Positions 1-5,762 of a stretch of 6,193 nt of DNA are shown one piece after another. Below the pieces are notes generated by a model. It ran no database searches and was not told the DNA's origin. It was given only the letters and a program-made list of their open reading frames with translations. The stretch lies in contig MFGX01000098.1 of the NCBI GenBank assembly GCA_001778455.1, forward strand, positions 1 through 6,193, given 5' to 3'. A program made the translations under genes and the position numbers. Within the stretch, counting starts at the first letter, position 1. Each line of letters starts with the position of its first letter. The DNA is from Candidatus Fraserbacteria bacterium RBG_16_55_9 (GTDB lineage Bacteria > Bipolaricaulota > Bipolaricaulia > RBG-16-55-9).

Positions 1-52
1 TTAGAAACAGGGGCGGCCTTCAGGCTCATCTTGCGTGAGACAAGACTGCGAC

Positions 53-81
53 TGGACAACTCCCGCAATATGTGTTATAAT
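53..81 (+). promoter_or_regulatory. Sigma70-type promoter of the cold shock gene
   Basis: A -35 box TGGACA (53-58, one base from TTGACA) is separated by exactly 17 nt from a perfect -10 box TATAAT (76-81). TG one base upstream of the -10 (73-74) makes it an extended -10 promoter as well. Transcription would start near position 88, giving a leader of about 150 nt before the cold shock gene start codon at 239. The match is good enough to expect strong housekeeping-sigma transcription. The start site itself is inferred. Confidence 0.8.
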
Positions 82-87
82 CTATTT

Positions 88-238
88 GTTATCTGCAACT
101 TGATAGGTCAATTCACAAGGATAACCTGCCAAGTCCTGACTCACCGATATGTCACCCAGGGTGCCAACGGTAAACCCGTCGCACGTGGGTAGAACAGTCC
201 CAGAGTCAAATTCCACGCAGATCGTAGGAGGTTTACTC
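88..238 (+). promoter_or_regulatory. Long structured 5' leader of the cold shock mRNA (possible RNA switch)
   Basis: This stretch has no convincing gene. It is the inferred untranslated leader, about 151 nt, similar in length to the 159-nt leader of E. coli cspA, which is known to refold with temperature. Three pairings can be read directly. First, a stem at 98-134: ACTTG (98-102) with CAAGT (130-134), then a 2x2 internal loop, then AGGT (105-108) with ACCT (124-127). Second, a small hairpin ACGG (167-170) with CCGT (176-179). Third, GGTAAACC (169-176) with GGTTTACT (230-237), seven Watson-Crick pairs plus one G-U, which covers the last three bases of the Shine-Dalgarno sequence and the spacer before ATG. 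The second and third pairings exclude each other. That they act as a switch is inference. Confidence 0.45.
226..232 (+). promoter_or_regulatory. Ribosome binding site deciding the csp start
   Basis: AGGAGGT lies 6 nt before the ATG at 239 and is a near-perfect Shine-Dalgarno sequence. It settles the start at 239 rather than the in-frame ATG at 149, which has no ribosome binding site and would add 30 residues that do not belong to the family. Confidence 0.85.
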
Positions 239-442
239 ATGGCCACTGGGAAAGTGAAGTGGTTCAACGACGCCAAGGGCTTCGGCTTCATCGTGCAGGA
301 CAGCGGTGAACCCGACGTCTTCGTCCACTTCTCCGGACTTACGGGAGAAGGCTACAAGTCGTTGCGTGAGGGCCAGACCGTCGAGTTCGAAGTTCAGCAA
401 GACGCCAAAGGTCTACGCGCAGCCAATGTCGTCGCGAAGTAA
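239..442 (+). CDS. csp: Cold shock protein, CspA family
   Basis: A 67-residue single cold-shock domain, the normal length for the family. These proteins are five-stranded OB-fold RNA/DNA chaperones that bind single-stranded nucleic acid in the cytoplasm, melt mRNA secondary structure and support translation, often after a temperature drop. The family opening GKVKWFN (residues 4-10, with the conserved Trp8), RNP1 KGFGFI (13-18) and RNP2 VFVHF (27-31) are intact, and the C-terminal half ends in the usual beta strand with AANV. The start at 239 has an excellent Shine-Dalgarno sequence. It sits behind a strong extended -10 promoter and a leader of about 150 nt, and a terminator-like hairpin follows the stop. 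The family is certain; whether it is cold-induced or constitutive cannot be told from the protein, although the long leader favours post-transcriptional control. Confidence 0.96.
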   Translation: MATGKVKWFNDAKGFGFIVQDSGEPDVFVHFSGLTGEGYKSLREGQTVEFEVQQDAKGLRAANVVAK

Positions 443-469
443 CTCACGACAATTCGAAACGGAGATCGA

Positions 470-502
470 CCCCGGTAGAGGGACGTCGTGCCCCTACCGG
501 GG
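470..502 (+). terminator. Terminator-like hairpin between csp and infA
   Basis: CCCCGGTAG (470-478) pairs perfectly with CTACCGGGG (494-502). After a bulged A479, GGG (480-482) pairs with CCC (491-493), leaving an 8-nt loop (483-490). This gives 12 base pairs, mostly G-C. The tail CATCTTGTTGT (503-513) is T-rich but interrupted, so termination may be incomplete. The hairpin could end the csp transcript, let some polymerase read through into infA, or protect the csp mRNA 3' end. Confidence 0.65.
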
Positions 503-549
503 CATCTTGTTGTGAGCCGAAACTCAGCCCCAGGGGAGGCGAGAACTAT

Positions 550-771
550 ATGACCAGTCGTGATGAACTGATGACACGGGAAGGCAAGGTCGTCGAGGCG
601 CCCAACCACCAACTCTACCGCGTCCAACTGGATGATGGCCCAGAGATCTTGTGCTATGCCACAGGCCGGATGCGCCGCTTCCACATCCGTATCCTGACCG
701 GAGACCGCGTGACCGTGGAGATGTCCCATTATGACCTTACCAAAGGCCGAATCGTCTACCGCCACGCCTAG
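550..771 (+). CDS. infA: Translation initiation factor IF-1
   Basis: A 73-residue protein, the usual IF-1 size (about 72). IF-1 is a single S1/OB-fold protein that occupies the A site of the 30S subunit and helps IF-2 and IF-3 place the initiator tRNA. The core is clear: GKVVEAPNHQLYRVQLDDG (12-30), GRMRRFHIRILTGDRVTVE (39-57) and YDLTKGRIVYR (61-71). The stretch normally reading roughly VxAHISGKMR is ILCYATGRMR here, so the protein is somewhat divergent. GGGGAGG (533-539) lies 10 nt before the start; using the next ATG (residue 8) would cut into the fold. In many bacteria infA lies in the spc ribosomal-protein operon; here it follows a cold shock gene by 107 nt, with the hairpin between them and no clear promoter of its own. 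This could be the only infA or a second copy; the window cannot decide. Confidence 0.95.
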   Translation: MTSRDELMTREGKVVEAPNHQLYRVQLDDGPEILCYATGRMRRFHIRILTGDRVTVEMSHYDLTKGRIVYRHA

Positions 772-798
772 GACACTACGTACAACGAAGGAGGAGTC

Positions 799-1242
799 AT
801 GGCTATTGCTCTCATGATGCGTAAGGACGCACACACACCCAATGATTTACGATTATTAGCCCAAGCCCCTTACTTCGATGTCCATCTCATCCGACAAAAG
901 GTGATGGACCTGGACTACCGTCCTGCCCCAAAGCTTAATGTAATGACAGACGAAGAGTTGCTGCCTGCAGGTACAATGATTCACAGTAATAGCATCGCCC
1001 GGAGCACGCGGGAGGCGCTCGAAGAATCCCTTGGGTGCCAGTTACCCTCTGTGAATCGAGAAGAACGAGAATCATTCATGAAATCCCGAGAACTGCGCGC
1101 ACTGCTTGTTAGCCACCCGGAGCTGCAGTCGGATCCAACCGTTGGAGAACTGTATCAGCTCTTAAAGTTGGCCACAGGACTCGGCTTCACTGTGGGTTGG
1201 TGTGAGGATTTGGAGGAGAAGACGCCTCGGGGATGGCGTTAA
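799..1242 (+). CDS. Conserved-looking protein of unknown function, 147 aa
   Basis: I do not recognise the family. It is probably a real gene: AAGGAGGAG (788-796) forms a strong ribosome binding site just before ATG 799, the gene starts 27 nt after the infA stop in the same direction, and the frame is open to TAA at 1240-1242. ATGs at residues 6 and 7 are alternative starts without such good spacing. The protein is soluble-looking, with no signal peptide or membrane segment. It has a charged N-terminal region, a Pro/Asp-rich middle (about 40-58), a probable helix at 65-79 and Glu/Arg-rich helices at about 86-125. The C-terminus is Gly/Trp-rich and holds one of only two cysteines (Cys80, Cys135). 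There is no paired-cysteine metal site and no recognisable helix-turn-helix. It uses TTA leucine codons five times, so it looks a little more AT-rich than its neighbours. Position suggests co-transcription with infA; function is unknown. Confidence 0.75.
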   Translation: MAIALMMRKDAHTPNDLRLLAQAPYFDVHLIRQKVMDLDYRPAPKLNVMTDEELLPAGTMIHSNSIARSTREALEESLGCQLPSVNREERESFMKSRELRALLVSHPELQSDPTVGELYQLLKLATGLGFTVGWCEDLEEKTPRGWR

Positions 1243-1252
1243 GTCTCTAGCT

Positions 1253-1948
1253 TTATTCCATCCGGATTTCCAGGTGCTTCCTCAAATCGTCCACGTCGTC
1301 GTTCGGAGTCCCTTCCCAGACGACCGTGCCCTTCTCTAGCCCATAAATTCGATCGCAAAGCCGAAGGGCTGTGTCCAGACGTTGCTCAGCCAAGAGCACT
1401 CCTAGTTGTTGTTCTTTCATCGCACGCACCAGGCGCTCGACCTCTCGGACCAAAGAGAGCATCAACCCTTCTGTAGGCTCATCCAGCAGCATCATCTTGG
1501 GCTGCATCAAGAGCGCTCGCGCAATCGCAACCATCTGCTGCTCGCCGCCCGAGAGTGTCCCCGCACGCTGGTCAAGCCGATCTATCAACGGAGGGAATGA
1601 GCCCAAGACTTGATCGAGCCGAGAGTGATAAATGGAAGCCTTCATCCACCCGATAAGCAGATTCTCTTTCACTGTCAATTGCGGAAAGACTCTTCTCCCT
1701 TGCGGTACATAGCCAATCCCTAAGCGCGGGATCTCGTGCGCAGGCCAGCGTGAAATCTCACGAGCTTCAAACTTCACCGAACCCGAATAAGCGCGCGCCA
1801 GTCCTAAGACGCTCTTGAGGGTCGTCGTCTTCCCAGCACCATTTCTCCCCAGTAGACCTACCACTTCGCCTGGTTTTACCCGGAGCGAGATCCCATGAAG
1901 CACTACACCAGTCCCGTAGCCTGCATAGACATTCACTAACTCAAGCAT
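1253..1948 (-). CDS. livF: Branched-chain amino acid-type ABC transporter ATP-binding protein LivF
   Basis: A 231-residue cytoplasmic ATPase, the second nucleotide-binding subunit of the importer. Walker A GRNGAGKT (34-41), Q-loop around GYVPQGRRVFPQ (79-90), signature LSGGEQ (132-137) and Walker B MMLLDE (152-157) are intact. The LAEQR segment (186-190) has Gln189 where most ABC ATPases have the switch histidine; LivF proteins usually read VEQN here, so this is normal for the family and marks it as LivF rather than LivG. The stretch after Walker B reads GLMLSLV where the family commonly has GLAPLLV. I chose ATG 1948, which shares one base with the livG stop (TGATG) and has GGGAG 7 nt upstream; GTG 1951 would add one residue. 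It is the last gene of the operon, and its stop is 10 nt from the stop of the convergent unknown gene. Confidence 0.95.
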   Translation of the reverse strand: MLELVNVYAGYGTGVVLHGISLRVKPGEVVGLLGRNGAGKTTTLKSVLGLARAYSGSVKFEAREISRWPAHEIPRLGIGYVPQGRRVFPQLTVKENLLIGWMKASIYHSRLDQVLGSFPPLIDRLDQRAGTLSGGEQQMVAIARALLMQPKMMLLDEPTEGLMLSLVREVERLVRAMKEQQLGVLLAEQRLDTALRLCDRIYGLEKGTVVWEGTPNDDVDDLRKHLEIRME

Positions 1949-2673
1949 CACGGCTCTCCCAGATAGACTTCTTGCACTCGGGGATCACGCTGAATCTCCT
2001 GCGGAGGGCCTTGGGCGAGAATTCTGCCACGGTGTATGACTGTGATCCGCTGGGCTAGCTGAAATACAACATTCATATCATGCTCGACGATCAGAATGGC
2101 CATGTCTCTAATACCCGCAATTCGTTGAATCAACCTGTCTGTTTCTCTAGAGCTAAGACCTGCTGCGGGTTCGTCGAGCAAGAGCAGCTTTGGTCTTCGA
2201 GCGAGAGCCATAGCCAGCTCCAGGAGCCGCTGATCGCCGTGAGAGAGTTCGCGGGCCCGCAGCTCCAGCTTGCCCCCTAATTCGCACAACTGGAGAATGT
2301 CTTCCGCCACTTGCTCCACGGATACGCTCTGGTGAAGGCGGAGTCGATCCGCTTGCAAGGCTGCCTCCACGTGTTCACGTATTGTGAGCGAAGGGAAGAG
2401 CGCGGCAATCTGAAACGTACGTGCCAGGCCAAGCCGAGCTCGTCGGTGCGTTTTCCACCGCGTCACGTTCTGCCCTGCGAAAGTGATCGACCCTGCATCC
2501 GGGTGAAGTTGGCCAGCAAGCAGGTTGATCAGCGTGGTCTTTCCCGCGCCGTTTGGACCAATCAGCGCACAAATCTCTCCCTGAGCCAACGAAAAATCTA
2601 CACGATCGACGGCCCGTACACCATCGAACTGCTTTACCAAACCCTTTGCTTGCAGGATCTCTTTGCCCGTCAT
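1948..2673 (-). CDS. livG: Branched-chain amino acid-type ABC transporter ATP-binding protein LivG
   Basis: A 241-residue ATPase subunit pairing with LivF beneath the LivH/LivM channel. In order it shows Walker A GPNGAGKT (39-46), Q-loop RTFQ (Gln88), signature LSHGDQR (143-149), Walker B LLLLDEP (163-169) and switch histidine in VEHD (196-199). It ends with the typical LivG tail VQEVYLGE (233-240). The frame stays open upstream to 3003, but those extra 110 residues only mirror livM in another frame. ATG 2673 overlaps the livM stop by four bases (ATGA), has GAGG about 9 nt upstream, and gives the usual family length and N-terminus (ILQAKGLVKQFDGVRAVD). Expression is probably translationally coupled to livM. 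Confidence 0.96.
   Translation of the reverse strand: MTGKEILQAKGLVKQFDGVRAVDRVDFSLAQGEICALIGPNGAGKTTLINLLAGQLHPDAGSITFAGQNVTRWKTHRRARLGLARTFQIAALFPSLTIREHVEAALQADRLRLHQSVSVEQVAEDILQLCELGGKLELRARELSHGDQRLLELAMALARRPKLLLLDEPAAGLSSRETDRLIQRIAGIRDMAILIVEHDMNVVFQLAQRITVIHRGRILAQGPPQEIQRDPRVQEVYLGEP
1956..1960 (-). promoter_or_regulatory. Ribosome binding site bearing on the livF start
   Basis: GGGAG on the minus strand lies inside the end of livG, 7 nt before ATG 1948 and only 4 nt before the alternative GTG 1951. The spacing favours the ATG. Confidence 0.5.
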
Positions 2674-3632
2674 CGCGAGAAGCCTCGAAGAGTCTGACCC
2701 AGTCCCTTGATTATGCCGAGCAATCCCTGAGGAAAGAAACGTGCGATGAGCAAGAGCGTCAAGCCGACCAGGATCGGGTAGCCCACTTGCCAGATCCCGC
2801 TCAACCCTTCGCGTAGGATGAAGAAGACACCAGTGCCCAAGAGCGGGCCCACGAGAGTGCCCATGCCTCCGAACAGCGTCCAGATGAGTGCATCGGCAGA
2901 CACGAGCCAGTGAAAGAGCGCCGTGGAGATATGACAGTTGGTGAGGGCGTAGAGAGCTCCCGCGAGAGCCGCCGCTCCTCCCGAAAGCGCAAACGCGAGC
3001 CATTTGAGCGTGATCGTGTCATAGCCCAGCGCCTGAGCGCGTGGCTCGTTCTCTCGCACACAGCGAAGCGCCAGGCCCAGCGGTGCGCGAACGAGGGCGT
3101 ATAACAGCAGAAAAGATAGACCGGCTACGACGAGCACCAGAAGATAGGCGGGGCCAGGGTCGGCGCAGCCGGCGGACCAACCTGCAATCTGCAAGGGGAG
3201 CGGACCCAAAGTTAAGCCGTCGTCGCCTCCGGTTACGTTTCGCTGGCTCTGTGCCAAAAGATAGAAGAGCAGAGCCGTCACCGCTGTGACGATGATGAAG
3301 CCGTGACCTCCACTTCGTACGGCTAGAAGCCCAATCAACGCCGCTGCAAGACCTCCGAGAAGAACTCCTGCCGCCAAGGAGATCGCGATCCCCGGATGCA
3401 TCTGCAGCATCATCAGAGCGGCTCCATATGCCCCCAGACCAAAGTACACGGAATGGCCCAGACTGAGCAGACCCGTGTAGCCGAAGACGAGGTCATAACT
3501 CATGGCGAAAAGGCCCCAGATCAGAATCTTGAGCAGGATGCTCAATTGGTAGGGGTTGAGCAGCCCAGGAGCGATTGCCATAAGAGCGAAGACGACACCA
3601 AACGCGAAGAGCTTACGCATATCAATCGGCAT
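2670..3632 (-). CDS. livM: Branched-chain amino acid-type ABC transporter permease LivM
   Basis: A 320-residue integral membrane protein of the inner membrane, one half of the import channel. Hydrophobic segments lie at about 7-24, 29-47, 55-77, 82-105, 112-127, 162-181, 210-232, 245-272 and 283-300. Family hallmarks are GYTGLLSLGHSVYFGLGAY (51-69), GGDDGL (135-140), the cytoplasmic coupling loop RENEPRAQALGYDTITLKW (193-211) that docks on the ATPases, and FGGMGTLVGPLLG (254-266). ATG 3632 overlaps livH by 11 nt and has AAGGA 13 nt upstream. ATG 3620 (residue 5, MRKLF) would start 1 nt after the livH stop and also fits the family N-terminus but lacks a Shine-Dalgarno sequence, so the start is uncertain by four residues. 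Confidence 0.94.
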   Translation of the reverse strand: MPIDMRKLFAFGVVFALMAIAPGLLNPYQLSILLKILIWGLFAMSYDLVFGYTGLLSLGHSVYFGLGAYGAALMMLQMHPGIAISLAAGVLLGGLAAALIGLLAVRSGGHGFIIVTAVTALLFYLLAQSQRNVTGGDDGLTLGPLPLQIAGWSAGCADPGPAYLLVLVVAGLSFLLLYALVRAPLGLALRCVRENEPRAQALGYDTITLKWLAFALSGGAAALAGALYALTNCHISTALFHWLVSADALIWTLFGGMGTLVGPLLGTGVFFILREGLSGIWQVGYPILVGLTLLLIARFFPQGLLGIIKGLGQTLRGFSR

Positions 3633-4500
3633 CCGTGCCGAGGAGTCCTTGGGGTCGGATGAGCAACAACAGCCCCATGAGCAAGAGGGCCAGCGCGTGA
3701 GCTGCGACCGGCGCGGTCCAGATAGTGAAAACCCCCTTGGCCAGTTGCAAGATGAGAGCGGCGATGACGGCGCCCTGCAGGCTCCCTAACCCTCCGACGA
3801 TCACGACGATGAAAGAGTCCAGAAGAATGTCCATGCCCATGGATGCTTCTACGGGAACAATGGGTGCAGTCAATACGCCCGCAACGGCTGCCAGCGCCAC
3901 TCCCAGTCCAAAGGTCAGCCCGAAGATCCAAGGGACGGGAATGCCTACAGCGAGAGCCAATTCAGGATCTTGGCGGACCGCGCGACTCCAGAGTCCAAAG
4001 CGCGTCTTCTGCAAGAGAAGCCAGAGAAAGGTTATGAACAACCCGGACAACCCCGCGAGCACCCATCGGTATACCGGATAGCGCAGGCGGAAGATCTCCA
4101 CGCCTCCGGCAACGGGGGGTGCCACCTGCTGAGTTCCAGGCAGAAGAAGCTGCACTCCTTGCTGCAAGATCAAGAGGAGCGCGAATGTGGCGATGATCGT
4201 GATCACCGGCTGGCCCTCGATGGGGCGTAGAACCGTCCATTCTAAGAGTAGCCCGAGAAGCCCCACAAACAGAGGTGCACCGAGCAACGCCAGGGCGAAG
4301 TTCAGAATGTACATATCGCTGACCCCTTGCAGTTGCTCTAGGATCACCCAGCCCGCCACAGCACCCAACATGTAAAAAGCGCCGTGGGCTACGTTGATGA
4401 TCCTAAGAACTCCATACACCAGATTGAGCCCCAGAGCCATCAAGGCCACGACCCAGGCCCAGACGAAGCCGTTGAGCAGCTGGAAGAGAACCAGCTCCAT
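3622..4500 (-). CDS. livH: Branched-chain amino acid-type ABC transporter permease LivH
   Basis: A 292-residue integral membrane permease, the partner of LivM. It has the LivH opening GLNLVYGVLRIINVAHGAFY (24-43), the segment LLEWTVLRPIEGQP (85-98), the coupling loop RAVRQDPELALAVGIPV (173-189), the motif GGLGSLQGAVIAAL (236-249) and the family ending IRPQGLLG (281-288). Membrane segments fall at about 8-28, 40-56, 66-88, 98-120, 146-165, 190-214, 225-256 and 262-281. ATG 4500 shares its A with the TGA stop of the binding-protein gene (TGATG), and there is no clear Shine-Dalgarno sequence before it, so translation is probably coupled to the upstream gene. Length and motifs are normal for the family. 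Confidence 0.95.
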   Translation of the reverse strand: MELVLFQLLNGFVWAWVVALMALGLNLVYGVLRIINVAHGAFYMLGAVAGWVILEQLQGVSDMYILNFALALLGAPLFVGLLGLLLEWTVLRPIEGQPVITIIATFALLLILQQGVQLLLPGTQQVAPPVAGGVEIFRLRYPVYRWVLAGLSGLFITFLWLLLQKTRFGLWSRAVRQDPELALAVGIPVPWIFGLTFGLGVALAAVAGVLTAPIVPVEASMGMDILLDSFIVVIVGGLGSLQGAVIAALILQLAKGVFTIWTAPVAAHALALLLMGLLLLIRPQGLLGTDAD

Positions 4501-5750
4501 CAGAGTTCTTGCTGCGTGTAATCGATGAGCGGCGAATAGAGCGAAGCGTCTCGGGAGATGCGGAGCAGGACGTTGAGCTGTCCCTTCTCCACATGCTCGA
4601 TGTAGTGACCGTGGAAGGCCAGATGATCTTCCGGGCGCAGGAATCCATCGCCTTGGGGGAACTCAAGACCAGCTGACCAATTTCGCCCTTCGAGAGCTTG
4701 GATGAACGCCGAATTGTCCGCTTTCGATTGCCAGCCGCTCTGCTCGATGCCCTTTCTAATCAGAGAGAGGGCCTGCCAACTTCCGAAGAGATCCGCAATG
4801 GGTACCACGGTTCCTTGCGGCGAACGCCCTTCTTCGTCGATGTCTAACGATCGTCGATAGACGGGATCGAGCTCTTGCAGTTCCTCAGGCACTTGGCTCG
4901 CACGACGCGGGTAACTCGTGATGTAGTACGTTCCTTCAAACGCTGGGCTGTTGGTGTCGAGCACGTCAATGCCCTCGATCAATCCCAGTATCTTGAGGCG
5001 TTCGTGCAACCCTAGATCACGGGCTGCTTGAAGAAAGCGGATCGTATCGAGAGCGGTGAAGGCCTGATAGAGGACTTCGGTCCGATCGACATTGACGCGG
5101 CTCACATAAGGCAGAAAATCGGCCGGGCGGAAGGGAATTGTGATCACATCGACGATCTCCGCGCCCAGCGCCTCTAGTTGTGCCCTCCAGTCTGCAGCTT
5201 GAGATTGTGCAAACTCAAGCTGCGAGGCGACGATCGTCCAGCGCTTTCCCAAGTTTTCGACCGTCCAGCGCGCGCCCGCGTTCACGGCCCCTCGCACAGT
5301 GTGGTAGCTCTTGAAGATGTAGCGATTGCCTGCTTCTCCCGTGATCTCCGTGGCAATGCCCTGAGGGAAATAGACCGTCTTGAGTTCACGAGCTAAGGGA
5401 GCGGTTGCGAGATTTGTGGCTGACCAGACGGATCCGATCACGAAATCGGCTCCCTCTTGCAACACGAGCTTTCGAAATTTGTCCTGGCCGATCTCTGGGT
5501 TTGAGGCTTCGTCTTCCGTGACGAGTACAAGCGGGAGACTGGAAATTCCACCTGCCGCGTTGATCCGATCAATCACAGCGCGTATCGCGCGGTTATGCCA
5601 CGGACCAAACTGAGCCACGGCCCCCGTCAGCGGAGCCTGGTGGCCGATGACAATCTCTTTGGGTTGAGCAGATGCCCTCGGCCCCAACGCGAAAGCGAGA
5701 AGACCTGCGCCTGCCGTTCGAAAGAAATCACGACGTGTACATGTGAGCAT
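4500..5750 (-). CDS. ABC transporter substrate-binding protein, LivJ/LivK-like, Tat-exported
   Basis: A 416-residue precursor of a periplasmic type I binding protein (Leu/Ile/Val-binding family), which captures the ligand and delivers it to LivH/LivM. Residues 5-11 are TRRDFFR, a twin-arginine motif, followed by a hydrophobic stretch (12-23) and an AxA site (A26-S27-A28), so cleavage after residue 28 is likely and export is by Tat. The mature part opens with IVIGHQAPLTGAVAQFG (33-49), followed by INAAGGI (63-69), the lobe-1 binding segment IGSVWSATNLATAPLA (105-120) and the second lobe at about 150-300. ATG 5750 was chosen because AGGAGG lies 6 nt upstream; the frame extends to 5798, but that adds 16 residues ahead of the Tat signal. 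The ligand is unknown: branched amino acids are only the family name, and amides, urea or carboxylates are possible. Confidence 0.94.
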   Translation of the reverse strand: MLTCTRRDFFRTAGAGLLAFALGPRASAQPKEIVIGHQAPLTGAVAQFGPWHNRAIRAVIDRINAAGGISSLPLVLVTEDEASNPEIGQDKFRKLVLQEGADFVIGSVWSATNLATAPLARELKTVYFPQGIATEITGEAGNRYIFKSYHTVRGAVNAGARWTVENLGKRWTIVASQLEFAQSQAADWRAQLEALGAEIVDVITIPFRPADFLPYVSRVNVDRTEVLYQAFTALDTIRFLQAARDLGLHERLKILGLIEGIDVLDTNSPAFEGTYYITSYPRRASQVPEELQELDPVYRRSLDIDEEGRSPQGTVVPIADLFGSWQALSLIRKGIEQSGWQSKADNSAFIQALEGRNWSAGLEFPQGDGFLRPEDHLAFHGHYIEHVEKGQLNVLLRISRDASLYSPLIDYTQQEL

Positions 5751-5756
5751 GCGTTC

Positions 5757-5762
5757 CCTCCT
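5757..5762 (-). promoter_or_regulatory. Ribosome binding site of the binding-protein gene, overlapping the regulator stop
   Basis: AGGAGG on the minus strand lies 6 nt before ATG 5750. Its first two bases are also the last two bases of the TAG stop (5763-5761) of the TetR-family gene. It fixes the start at 5750 and suggests ribosomes ending the regulator can reinitiate on the binding protein. Confidence 0.85.

Noticed and set aside
1..29. Possible divergent minus-strand gene starting at ATG 29
   Set aside because: Only nine codons are visible and there is no clear Shine-Dalgarno sequence upstream.
1..192. Frame open on the plus strand from the window edge to TAG at 190-192, possibly the tail of an upstream gene
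   Set aside because: It runs straight through the strong promoter and the leader, and its composition does not resemble a protein I know. A chance open frame is more likely, though a short gene tail within the first 40 bases cannot be excluded.
149..238. In-frame upstream ATG that would lengthen the cold shock protein by 30 residues
   Set aside because: It has no ribosome binding site, the added residues are not family-like, and ATG 239 has AGGAGGT at ideal spacing.
394..834. 146-codon minus-strand frame opposite csp, infA and the unknown gene's start
   Set aside because: It lies opposite two certain genes, crosses the hairpin and has no recognisable protein content.
1221..1240. Small hairpin at the end of the unknown gene as a terminator
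   Set aside because: It has only five Watson-Crick pairs plus one G-U and no T-tract directly after it, which is too weak to annotate as a terminator.
2311..2697. 128-codon plus-strand frame opposite livG
   Set aside because: It is antisense to a well-supported ATPase gene and shows no family motif.
2674..3003. 110-residue N-terminal extension of LivG
   Set aside because: It is a shadow of livM in another frame; ATG 2673 gives the normal LivG N-terminus and an ATGA junction.
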